From Methanoregula sp. (GTDB lineage: Archaea; Halobacteriota; Methanomicrobia; Methanomicrobiales; Methanospirillaceae): a stretch of DNA of 46,219 bases. Both the position numbers and the translations under genes were made by a program. Location: NCBI RefSeq assembly GCF_028712425.1, contig NZ_JAQTQD010000020.1:1-46219 (forward strand), given 5' to 3'. Shown here piece by piece: positions 35,454 through 43,028 of this stretch (positions are counted from its first letter, which is position 1; every line of letters starts with the position of its first letter). Below the pieces are notes generated by a model that had not been told where the DNA came from, did not search any database, and saw only the letters and a list, made by a program, of their open reading frames with translations.

Positions 35454-36445
35454 GATTTTCTGAGATTGTCCGGCACCACCTTGGCTGGTGCCCGAATGCA
35501 CGGAGTGTTGGAACCATACCGGCTGCACGGACGAACGCGCCGGTTTCGATCGATCTCCCGTCACCGGACGGGGGGGAAGGGGGGCCGGGACGGATAGACA
35601 AAGGATTCCGTCTCGCCATAGGGAGTATAAAGATCCTGTTGCGGAACCTGCGCCTGCTCTGGTTCTCATTTTTAACTGGTCTTGTGATGATTTTCAGCCT
35701 CGCAACAAACCTGTACATTCAGGTTGTTTCCGGGGCCAATCCGCTCCCGGGGACCGGCCTTATCATGAATTCGCCGGCGGTCCTGGTCGCGAAGGGATCG
35801 CTCCTGTGGCTGGCACTGACGTTTGTTACCACGTTCATCAGCACATTCCTCAATTATTTCCTCATTGGCGGGCTGATCATATGCGTCTCGTTCATCCTGT
35901 CCGGAAAGACGATCTCCCTGAAAGAGGGACTTGCCCGGGCCTGGGATCGCCGGGTATCCCTTGCAGGCTGGGCTGCTGTCGGAGCATTTGTCGGGACCGC
36001 GAGTGCATTCATCATATCCAATGAGACAGGAAATATCCTGGTAACGCTCCTCGCCATGGGGGCAATATTCCTCTTCTTCGTCCTGACGATGTTCGTTCTC
36101 CCGGCCATTGTCATCGATAACCGGGGACTGGTGCCTGCGATTGAGGATTCGGTATCGCTGTTCGGGAAGATGTGGGGGGAAGTTATCGTCTGTTTCGGGT
36201 TTTTTTTCCTGATCCTGTTTGTAGTCTACGTAATCTTCCTGATTCCCATAATCCTGATTGGGTTTTCTTCCGGGGTTACATCGTCGGCAGGGTTCGCAGT
36301 CATCCTGACCATACTGGTCCTGATGGTTCTCATGTTCATCGGTTCAACTATCCTGAGTATTGCCACCCTCGGGCTCTATACGACTGGCAGGAGCGGAGCT
36401 CTGCCGCAGGCATTCGGGGATGCGAAGGAGAATTTCCCGGTATGA
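35450..36445 (+). CDS. GWCPN-tagged DUF6159-like polytopic membrane protein 1
   Basis: 331 residues. The tag is MRFSEIVRHHLGWCPN, aligning without gaps to the tag of the gene at 34063. A linker ending PSPDGGEGGPGR leads to about six membrane helices. Body motifs resembling DUF6159: IGSIKILLRNLRLLWFSFLT, TISLKEGLARAWDRR, and FVLPAIVIDNRGLVPAIEDS. I prefer ATG 35450, which overlaps the SdpI stop by ATGA; 35444 is an alternative two codons up. The stop overlaps an 18-residue ORF. Paralogues lie at 38137, 39225 and 40319. Confidence 0.8.
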   Translation: MRFSEIVRHHLGWCPNARSVGTIPAARTNAPVSIDLPSPDGGEGGPGRIDKGFRLAIGSIKILLRNLRLLWFSFLTGLVMIFSLATNLYIQVVSGANPLPGTGLIMNSPAVLVAKGSLLWLALTFVTTFISTFLNYFLIGGLIICVSFILSGKTISLKEGLARAWDRRVSLAGWAAVGAFVGTASAFIISNETGNILVTLLAMGAIFLFFVLTMFVLPAIVIDNRGLVPAIEDSVSLFGKMWGEVIVCFGFFFLILFVVYVIFLIPIILIGFSSGVTSSAGFAVILTILVLMVLMFIGSTILSIATLGLYTTGRSGALPQAFGDAKENFPV

Positions 36446-36498
36446 TCCTATACGTGTCTGAGGTAATCCACGACGGGCTTGGCTGGTGCCCGAAATAA
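36442..36498 (+). CDS. Free-standing 18-residue tag ORF
   Basis: A tiny ORF, MILYVSEVIHDGLGWCPK, followed by TAA. It overlaps the previous stop by ATGA, exactly as the full-length tagged genes do, and carries the complete tag (SEVI, LGWCPK) with nothing after it. It is either the remnant of a lost tagged membrane gene or a genuine micropeptide, for example a soluble competitor for whatever binds the tag. There is no trace of a downstream body in any frame, and the next promoter starts only 30 bases later. Confidence 0.55.
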   Translation: MILYVSEVIHDGLGWCPK

Positions 36499-36527
36499 AA
36501 GGTTGTTGCCGGAAACCAAAACCATAA

Positions 36528-36557
36528 TTTTATATTGTAAATGTCAATACATTTACA
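36528..36557 (+). promoter_or_regulatory. TATA box plus palindromic operator of the secreted-protein gene
   Basis: TATA element tttatatt at 36528-36535, then the palindrome GTAAATGT, spacer CAAT, ACATTTAC (36537-36556; one more T-A pair outside). ATG 36559 follows about 27 bases after the TATA centre. TATA through palindrome is identical over 28-29 bases to the site at 37660. Confidence 0.82.
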
Positions 36558-36558
36558 C

Positions 36559-37518
36559 ATGTCAAAACCAGCCAGCAACAACCCGCAAGGGTTCTGGAAG
36601 ATGGCCCTGCTGCTCATCTTAGCAGGTGCAGTTGTATTGTCATTGTCTCCCGTATCGGCGGAGAAGCCGCTCGTCACGATCGTTGCAGAAGGCGATCAGT
36701 CCTATTATATGGGGGAAAGAGTGGTTTTTTCCGGGATGAACACCGATTCGGATTCCACCTACCTCTTCATAAACGGGCCCAACCTCCCCGATAACGGGGG
36801 AAACCTTGCTTCCCCGGATCAGGATACCGTCAGCGGGAATCCTGGTTCGTTCACCCGGGTAATGACAAAGCCGGATAAGACCTGGGAATATACCTGGTAT
36901 ACGTCTGATCTCAGACTGGATGCCGGGTCGTATACGGTGTATGCCGTGACAAAACCGGAAACAAAAGACCAGCTCAATAATCTGACACCGTATGGTACGG
37001 TCAGTATCATCTACAAAAAGCCCTTCCTCATGACCTCGATCTCCCCGAAGCCTCTCCTGAAAGGTCAGCCGTTCACGGTCAACGGCATTGCGGAAGGTAA
37101 TCCGCCCGCAGTCCAGCTCTGGATCCTCGGCAATAACTTCTTCTCCCTCATAACCGTCCCGGTCGACAAAGAGGCGCTCTACACGTTCACTGCCGATGCA
37201 GAGTTCTCCAAAAAGCTCGCCGCAGGAGACTACTACCTCATAGCGGAGCATTCGATGGCGGACAACCGGTTTGACTTCACCTTTAACGGAGAATATGTCA
37301 CCGGCATGGAGGACAATACCACGATAAACCTCTTCAAGGTCAGGGGCCCGGGCAGCCTGCAGGGAAAGGATGCAGCAGAGGCGCTTGTCTCTGAACTGAG
37401 TGAGAACGAACACCGGAATGAGACCTATGCACGGGATACCCATGCAATCGTAGCATTCAGCGTGGGTGAAACTGACACTACCCTGCGGGCACAACCGATT
37501 GTAACCACCCCGGCATAA
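36559..37518 (+). CDS. Secreted/surface protein with Ig-like regions (DUF3821-like)
   Basis: 319 residues. A signal peptide is clear (KMALLLILAGAVVLSLSPVSA), after an N-terminal MSKPASNNPQGFW. The mature part opens EKPLVTIVAEGDQSYYMGER, like DUF3821-type surface proteins of Methanomicrobiales (recalled, unchecked), followed by at least two beta domains with N-linked glycosylation sequons (for example NNLT, DNTT, RNET). No C-terminal anchor is visible, so it may be released. The start at 36559 rather than 36541 is set by the operator: the upstream codons lie inside the palindrome. It shares that operator with the regulator gene at 37691. Confidence 0.75.
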   Translation: MSKPASNNPQGFWKMALLLILAGAVVLSLSPVSAEKPLVTIVAEGDQSYYMGERVVFSGMNTDSDSTYLFINGPNLPDNGGNLASPDQDTVSGNPGSFTRVMTKPDKTWEYTWYTSDLRLDAGSYTVYAVTKPETKDQLNNLTPYGTVSIIYKKPFLMTSISPKPLLKGQPFTVNGIAEGNPPAVQLWILGNNFFSLITVPVDKEALYTFTADAEFSKKLAAGDYYLIAEHSMADNRFDFTFNGEYVTGMEDNTTINLFKVRGPGSLQGKDAAEALVSELSENEHRNETYARDTHAIVAFSVGETDTTLRAQPIVTTPA

Positions 37519-37659
37519 CAGCAGGCCCCGCCAGCCCGTCACGGTTCGCCGCATCCGGCATCCGGGCTTGAATCCACAGGTCGCATACCACCGGTGGCGG
37601 GCAGTCCATTCCTTCTTTTTTCCTCCTGCCGGAAAACCCCGGCCACAAATTCCCAATGT

Positions 37660-37688
37660 TTTTATATTGTAAATGTCAATACATTTAC
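37660..37688 (+). promoter_or_regulatory. TATA box plus palindromic operator of regulator 2
   Basis: TATA element tttatatt at 37660-37667, then GTAAATGT, spacer CAAT, ACATTTAC (37669-37688), and ATG at 37691. The spacing again predicts a leaderless mRNA with the operator over the transcription start. The sequence matches the site at 36528 and is related to that at 33583. Confidence 0.82.
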
Positions 37689-37690
37689 GT

Positions 37691-38140
37691 ATGTTCCTGC
37701 CCACGAATGAGAAACAGTTCGGGTTCTGGAAGATGCGCCGTTCCGGGATGCAGAATATCTCGATTGCAAACGCACTCGGCATCACCCGACAGGGGGTCTC
37801 CCAGGCTCTCCGTGCCATGGACGAGAAGATCGAGTCCTCGCTCGTGGAGATGGCAAAGGCAAACCGGATCCAGGTCGAGAAAGTCGATGTAGAGAAAGGG
37901 GTGCTCTTTGGCAAATCCATCCCGCTCCAGACCAATGCCTACATCTTCGTCTCGGAGAAGCACGGCATGCAGGTCTGGTACGAGCATGACGGCGACTGCA
38001 AGGCCTGCGATGAATTCACCCAATGTATTGAATTCATCTGGGATTTCGCGTCCGAACTCGGGATAAAAATCGAGAAGACTGCCGACCCGACGAAGATGGC
38101 CGAGGAGCTGCTCTCAAAGATCCGGGAGATGAGCGGATGA
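37691..38140 (+). CDS. HTH transcription regulator with Cys/His cluster (regulator 2)
   Basis: 149 residues, the same length as regulator 1 and alignable without gaps. Helix-turn-helix NISIANALGITRQGVSQALR at 22-41, dimerisation-like helix AMDEKIESSLVEMAKANRI, then WYEHDGDCKACDEFTQC with His99, Cys103, Cys106 and Cys112 conserved. The end (EKTADPTKMAEELL) also matches. I use the ATG at 37691, not 37673, because it aligns with MFLATDDRQFGFW of regulator 1 and because the upstream codons fall in the palindrome. It heads an operon of three tagged membrane genes plus one untagged one; its stop overlaps the next ATG. Confidence 0.82.
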   Translation: MFLPTNEKQFGFWKMRRSGMQNISIANALGITRQGVSQALRAMDEKIESSLVEMAKANRIQVEKVDVEKGVLFGKSIPLQTNAYIFVSEKHGMQVWYEHDGDCKACDEFTQCIEFIWDFASELGIKIEKTADPTKMAEELLSKIREMSG

Positions 38141-39228
38141 TTCTCATTTCCGCTATCGCAGAATGGTGGCTGGGCCTGTGCCCGAAAACACCGGCCTTTC
38201 ATACAACACCGGCAGTTCTCATGGCCTCGCCAGAAACAATGCAGCCCTCGCAGCCGGATGATGGCGAACCCTCTGGTCGTTCCGGCCGGGTCCGGCTGGG
38301 TATCAGCATTGCTGCAGGAAGCTTAAAGACGATGGTGAGGGAGCGACAAATGCTCTGGTTCTCACTCATCTCCGGGCTCCTGATGTCCTTCCTTTTTGCC
38401 CTGATGTACTGGACCAGAGGCAACGTGTATTACGATCCCTTCCTTATCAGGATCCCCCTTGGGGGTTTTACCCTGTGGTTTGACCCAAGACTCATCCCGA
38501 TCCTGGCGTTCTGCCTCTTCTGTTTCACATTCCTGATGGCAGGTCTCATCAGGTACCGGAACCTGATTCATACTGACCACCCGATCACCATCAGCGAGGG
38601 ATTATCCGGGGCCCGCGCCCATGCAGTCCCGCTTGCAGCCCTGTCCTTTGCAATGGCTCTTGCCGGCACAATCCTGATTGCGTTTGTTACGAGTGATGGT
38701 CTGGCCGATATTTCCATCCAGATGGAGGATTTTTTCATGCCCTATATCTGGTTCCTCCCTGATTCGCTCGGGTTATCGATTACCTTTTGGCTCATGAGTG
38801 TTATCCTGTGCATTACCATCATCCTGTTCCTGGCGATACCCTATGTAGTGCCAGTCATCGTACTGGAGAATAAGGGACTGGTTTCCGCTCTGGCAGGATC
38901 GATAACACTCATACGGAAAACCCGGCGGGAAATACTTGGCTGCATCCTTGTTTATGGGACAATCGTCCTCATGGCCGGGGCCACATCGCTGGTAATGAAC
39001 CAGTTCCTTATACACTACAACTACGATCCTGTATTCTGGTACACCCATAACCTGATTCCCATCGCAGCACTGGTTTATGACACCGTCCTGTTCTGCTTCG
39101 CGGTCCTGATAGCGGTATGCTCAATGGCTGTAGGTGTTGCAATCGGGGATCTCTACCGGATTGGAAAGAGCGGGAAGGTATCCGGGATACCGGAAGGGAA
39201 CAGGAAACAACCGGAGCCTGCCTCATGA
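38137..39228 (+). CDS. GLCPK-tagged DUF6159-like polytopic membrane protein 2
   Basis: 363 residues. The tag MILISAIAEWWLGLCPK is followed by a linker with PDDGEPSGRSG and several membrane helices. Conserved body features shared with its paralogues: GISIAAGSLKTMVRERQMLW at the first helix, ITISEGLSGARAHAVPLAAL in the middle, VVPVIVLENKGLVSALAGSI, and KTRREILGCILVYG. ATGA overlaps at both ends (with regulator 2 and the next gene). The function is unknown. Confidence 0.78.
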   Translation: MILISAIAEWWLGLCPKTPAFHTTPAVLMASPETMQPSQPDDGEPSGRSGRVRLGISIAAGSLKTMVRERQMLWFSLISGLLMSFLFALMYWTRGNVYYDPFLIRIPLGGFTLWFDPRLIPILAFCLFCFTFLMAGLIRYRNLIHTDHPITISEGLSGARAHAVPLAALSFAMALAGTILIAFVTSDGLADISIQMEDFFMPYIWFLPDSLGLSITFWLMSVILCITIILFLAIPYVVPVIVLENKGLVSALAGSITLIRKTRREILGCILVYGTIVLMAGATSLVMNQFLIHYNYDPVFWYTHNLIPIAALVYDTVLFCFAVLIAVCSMAVGVAIGDLYRIGKSGKVSGIPEGNRKQPEPAS

Positions 39229-40322
39229 CCCGGTTATCGGAAATTGCAGAGAGCTGGTTCGGCCTGTGTCGGAAACCACCGGTAGTCCGGACATTGCAGG
39301 CAGATTTTGTTCACCTGCCCACAACCGCCCATGAGGGCCTCCCGGATGGCGGAAGCGGAGGAACGGGCGCAATCCGCCGGGGGATCGGGGCAGCGTTCTC
39401 CGGGATGAGGACGCTGAACCGGAACCGGCAGCTCCTCTGGTTCGGGCTCCTTGCCGGGCTGGTGCTGGCCGGAAATGCTGTTGGCGAAGGGGCACTCCGG
39501 TATATCAACAGAACCCTGCAACCGGATATCATCGGATTATATGCACAGGACTTTTTCCTCGGCTTTGCAACACTGTTCTGCCTGGTGCTTCTGCTGGCGG
39601 GTCTTTTCTTAAGCCTCTCTTCAATGAAAGAAGGGGCTGCACCGTTTTTTGAGGGGTTCGCTGGAGCAAAAAAATACTGGAAACCACTCTTCCTGTGGTC
39701 GATAATTCTGGCACTCGCAGGCATACTGCTCCTTAAAATTTTCTTTAATGTGATCCTCGTCTGGTTCCCGCAGGAACTCGGCTTCCTCTATCATTTCGGG
39801 CCCGGGTTTATTACCAGCACCATCACCCAGTTCCCCTTCAACTGGACCCTCGACTGGGCCATGTTAACCGAGATCCCGGGCTATGGAGGACGATCGCTGC
39901 TGTTGTGGATATACCCATTCGGGCTCCTGCAAACTCTGGATTTCCTGATGATCGCCCTGTTCCTCGTCATCCTGACCCCGTTTGTCGTGCCCCTCATCGT
40001 ACTTGAACAGAAAACTCTCAGGGAAGCAGTCGCGGGATCATTTGCCCTGATAAAAAAGATCGGGGCGGAGGCCGTCACCTGTGCCGCATTCCTGGGGATT
40101 GTCCTCTTCGGTGTCTTCCTGACGCACCTGATCGTCCAGGCTGCGTCCGGGATTGTAAATCCCTATGTGACCGTGATGTTCCATCCCACCACCACATGGA
40201 TTGCTATCGCCATTCTCTACAATCTTGCACTCGTGGCGTTTGTATTTGTCGTGGCAACCGTTGGTGGGATCGCTGCGCTGGACCTTTACCGGCATGCAAA
40301 GAGCGAGGGGAGTGCAGGATGA
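39225..40322 (+). CDS. GLCRK-tagged DUF6159-like polytopic membrane protein 3
   Basis: 365 residues. The tag is MTRLSEIAESWFGLCRK, with Arg in place of Pro after Cys. The linker contains LPDGGSGGTGAIRRGIG. The body aligns with its neighbours: NRNRQLLWFGLLAGLVLAG, LSSMKEGAAPFFEGFAGAKK, FVVPLIVLEQKTLREAVAGS and KKIGAEAVTCAAFLG. Both ends overlap neighbouring genes by ATGA. Confidence 0.78.
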   Translation: MTRLSEIAESWFGLCRKPPVVRTLQADFVHLPTTAHEGLPDGGSGGTGAIRRGIGAAFSGMRTLNRNRQLLWFGLLAGLVLAGNAVGEGALRYINRTLQPDIIGLYAQDFFLGFATLFCLVLLLAGLFLSLSSMKEGAAPFFEGFAGAKKYWKPLFLWSIILALAGILLLKIFFNVILVWFPQELGFLYHFGPGFITSTITQFPFNWTLDWAMLTEIPGYGGRSLLLWIYPFGLLQTLDFLMIALFLVILTPFVVPLIVLEQKTLREAVAGSFALIKKIGAEAVTCAAFLGIVLFGVFLTHLIVQAASGIVNPYVTVMFHPTTTWIAIAILYNLALVAFVFVVATVGGIAALDLYRHAKSEGSAG

Positions 40323-41434
40323 CTTTCACTTCCACCCTTGCCGACTGCTGGCTGGGCCTCTGCCGGAAAGCTCCTGTCCTGCATACTACGGCAGCGGTTG
40401 TGCTTGGGGATTCGGGGGAGACTCCATCCATCCAGCCGGATGCCGGAGGCGCAGCCGGCAGACAAGGCCGGATCCGGAACGGGATCGGCATCGCAACGGC
40501 AAGCATCAGGGCCCTCTTCAGCGAGAAGCGGCTGCTTGGGTTCTCGTTTCTTTCAGGTCTCGTGATCCTATTCCTGGTACTGGCAGAACAGTGGAACCTG
40601 TCTCACATCGGTACATCCTACGCCATATCTAACCTCATCACCATCCAGATCAGCGACACCCACCTGATCGCCTTTGACCTGCGGCTTTTCCTGATCGAAG
40701 CGGTCTGCCTGTCGGGCTTCACCCTCCTGCTGGCAGCCCTTGTCCGTTACCGGAATGCAAGGAATACTGCCATGCCAATTACCGTTCACCGTGCATTCCG
40801 TGAGGCCGGAAGGCACGCCGGTACGCTTGCGGCTCTTTCGATCACGATGGCATTCGTAGCAACAATACTCCTGGAGATCGCATCCCAGAATCCGTTCACC
40901 GGAACTATCGTCTCTGCCATATCGCACGCAATGTTCTGGCTGCCGTATGCCTATTACTTTACCCCGAACGGGATTTTCACGACATTATTCTTCTCGTTCC
41001 AGATGGTTGTCGCAAATGCTGTCCTGTTCCTGCTGGCCCTGTACGTTGTTCCGGCCATCGTGCTGGAAGACAAGGGGCTCATTTCAGCAATCGCAGGATC
41101 GTTCCGGCTCGTGAAGAAGACCTGGCGCGAGCTTCTGGGCTGTGCCCTTGTCTTTGGGGCGATCATCCTCGGAGTTGCACTCATCGGGCTTATCATCGGC
41201 CAGTCACCGGCGCTGCTCAACAACGACTACGACTTCTTCCTCCAGGAGTCCCGCGGGCAGGTGCTGATGATGGCGGCCTGCTACGTGTTCCTCCTTGCCT
41301 GCGGGATGCTGATGGCACTCGGCACAACAGTACCGGGAATAGCAATAACAGACCTGTACACATGCGGGAAGAAAGGGAGTGTTTCCCGAGCAATGGCGAA
41401 GGTTGTCACTCCAGTATCGGAGCCGCACCAATGA
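40319..41434 (+). CDS. GLCRK-tagged DUF6159-like polytopic membrane protein 4
   Basis: 371 residues. The tag is MTFTSTLADCWLGLCRK, without the SE pair but keeping the aromatic-hydrophobic-GLC core. A linker ending QPDAGGAAGRQGRIR precedes the membrane body: SEKRLLGFSFLSGLVILFLV, ITVHRAFREAGRHAGTLAAL, YVVPAIVLEDKGLISAIAGS, and VKKTWRELLGCALVFG. It is closest to the protein at 38137 by eye. ATGA overlaps with both neighbours. Confidence 0.78.
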   Translation: MTFTSTLADCWLGLCRKAPVLHTTAAVVLGDSGETPSIQPDAGGAAGRQGRIRNGIGIATASIRALFSEKRLLGFSFLSGLVILFLVLAEQWNLSHIGTSYAISNLITIQISDTHLIAFDLRLFLIEAVCLSGFTLLLAALVRYRNARNTAMPITVHRAFREAGRHAGTLAALSITMAFVATILLEIASQNPFTGTIVSAISHAMFWLPYAYYFTPNGIFTTLFFSFQMVVANAVLFLLALYVVPAIVLEDKGLISAIAGSFRLVKKTWRELLGCALVFGAIILGVALIGLIIGQSPALLNNDYDFFLQESRGQVLMMAACYVFLLACGMLMALGTTVPGIAITDLYTCGKKGSVSRAMAKVVTPVSEPHQ

Positions 41435-41772
41435 CTTCGGAACCGGTTGCAGTTATCCCTGTTACCGGGGTCCAGACAGCAAAACAACCCGTCTACCAGG
41501 AGAATATCCTCCTTATCCTCCTGCTCCTGGCAGGCCTCTTCTGCCTCGTCGACCTGAAGATGCTCGCCATTGCCGGGGTCTTCTCTGCGCTGCTCGTCTA
41601 TTACGATGCCCAGGCATTGCATGCTGGGGAGAAGTCCGAAAAGGAATCCATCCTTGGCGATATTGTCACGTGGCGCCCGCTGACCTGGGGGGTCGCGGTG
41701 CTTATCATCCCGCTCATCTTCCTTGCCATCTACGTCTTCTCGCGAAAGGAGATCTTCGACGCGAACACCTGA
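41431..41772 (+). CDS. Small membrane protein closing the second tagged operon
   Basis: 113 residues, no tag. A 27-residue N-terminal soluble part (MTSEPVAVIPVTGVQTAKQP) precedes two closely spaced hydrophobic helices (ILLILLLLAGLFCLVDLKML, AIAGVFSALLVYYDAQAL), a charged loop (HAGEKSEKESILGDIVTWRP) and a third helix. The start overlaps the preceding stop as ATGA, so it is coupled to the operon. No family recognised. Confidence 0.7.
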   Translation: MTSEPVAVIPVTGVQTAKQPVYQENILLILLLLAGLFCLVDLKMLAIAGVFSALLVYYDAQALHAGEKSEKESILGDIVTWRPLTWGVAVLIIPLIFLAIYVFSRKEIFDANT

Positions 41773-41821
41773 TCGATAACAGGGGATTTATTAGCGGCCA
41801 CACCCCATTTTTATAACCAGA

Positions 41822-42910
41822 ATGCCCCCTGTCCGCAACACTTCCGGCCGCCGGCTCCATAAGCAGGAGAGCAACCACAACGGCGACACCCGGTTCGAGG
41901 ACCTTGCCGAACTCCTCCCCCAGATCGTCTTCGAGCTTGACGAGGACCTGAAGTTCACCTTCTTCAACTGGAGCGCCATCGATATCATCGGGCATGCCTA
42001 CGATGAGCAGGCAGAGGGCCGGACCGGCATCTTCGATATCGTCCGCGAATCCGAGCGGGAAAAGATCCGATCCTTTTTTGCCCGCATCCAGCAGGACGTG
42101 ACAAGCGACCACATCGCGTGCAGCATCATTGCCCACGACGGCCGGGAGATCCCGGCCATCATCTACGCCTCGCCCATCATCGGGGAGAAGCGGATCGCGG
42201 GTGTCCACGGGGTCATCGTCGACATCTCGGAACAGGTCCGGCTCGAAAAGGCGCTTGCACTGACGAACCAGAAACTGAACATGATGAACAGCGTGACCCG
42301 TCACGATGTGTTGAACAGCATCACGGGAGTTCTCGGGCTCTGCGATATGCTGGCCGCGACGACAACGGACAGCGATGCAAAGGAACTCGCCTCCGGTATC
42401 CGCGACCAGGTGGTCAGGATCAAGGAGCAGATCCTTTTCACGAAAGATTACCAGAGTGTCGGCGTGAAAGCACCACAATGGCAGGGGCTCATCCAGAACA
42501 TCCGGGATGCAGCATCCGCTGTCGGTCACGAGACAATCCAAATCCGCCTGCCGGAAGCGGATTACGAGATCTATGCGGACCCGCTCTTTGGCCGGGCCTT
42601 CTACAACCTGATCGACAACAGCATCCGGCACGGGGGACCGGTCCGGCACATCTCGGTGGATACAGAGACTGTCCCTGACGGGGGCCTCGTGATCCGGTAC
42701 CGCGATGACGGTTGCGGTATCCCGGCGGGGGAGAAACAGAAGATCTTCGATCAGGGATACGGGAAGAATACCGGTTTCGGGCTGTTTTTTATCCGGGAGG
42801 TGCTGGCTATCACCGGCCTGATTATCCGGGAGACGGGTGAGGTCGGAAAGGGGGTTGTGTTCGAGATCACGGTGCCGAAAGCAGCGTGGAGAGCCGAGCC
42901 GGCTCAGTGA
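41822..42910 (+). CDS. PAS-domain sensor histidine kinase, soluble
   Basis: 362 residues, no membrane segment. PAS domain at about 25-140 (LLPQIVFELDEDLKFTFFNW to VHGVIVDISEQV). The phospho-acceptor His161 lies in NSVTRHDVLNSITGV, the methanogen-type H-box. The ATPase domain has the N-box YNLIDNSIRH (261-270), G1 DDGCGIP (295-301) and G2 KNTGFGLFF (315-323). No response regulator is adjacent. It lies 49 bases after the tagged operon with TATA-like gatttatta about 30 bases before the ATG. A fragment of a second kinase gene lies at 43556. Confidence 0.88.
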   Translation: MPPVRNTSGRRLHKQESNHNGDTRFEDLAELLPQIVFELDEDLKFTFFNWSAIDIIGHAYDEQAEGRTGIFDIVRESEREKIRSFFARIQQDVTSDHIACSIIAHDGREIPAIIYASPIIGEKRIAGVHGVIVDISEQVRLEKALALTNQKLNMMNSVTRHDVLNSITGVLGLCDMLAATTTDSDAKELASGIRDQVVRIKEQILFTKDYQSVGVKAPQWQGLIQNIRDAASAVGHETIQIRLPEADYEIYADPLFGRAFYNLIDNSIRHGGPVRHISVDTETVPDGGLVIRYRDDGCGIPAGEKQKIFDQGYGKNTGFGLFFIREVLAITGLIIRETGEVGKGVVFEITVPKAAWRAEPAQ

Positions 42911-42916
42911 TGTATA

Positions 42917-42941
42917 TGTCACGCGAGGCCTGCGGACCTGC
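42917..42941. repeat. 25-base dispersed repeat, copy 1
   Basis: The 25-base sequence beginning tgtcacgcgaggcct and ending gcggacctgc starts 6 bases after the kinase stop. Identical copies start at 43512 and 45104, all in the same orientation and each near the end of a gene. Confidence 0.75.
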
Positions 42942-43028
42942 AGACATACAGAGAAATAGAGAAATGATGCCCTGCCGATAATCACGACCTCATTCTTTAT
43001 TACATCTCAACGGAAATGATACTCTAAC

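Noticed and set aside
36541-36558. Upstream start codons at 36541 and likewise 37673
   Set aside because: These codons (MSIHL in both) are just the right half of the operator palindrome; the similarity between the two genes there is DNA-level, and the downstream ATGs match leaderless spacing and, for the regulator, the paralogue start.
34060-40370. Tag as a classical heme regulatory motif (Cys-Pro)
   Set aside because: Two of the seven copies have Cys-Arg, so Cys-Pro is not invariant; heme binding stays possible but is not favoured.
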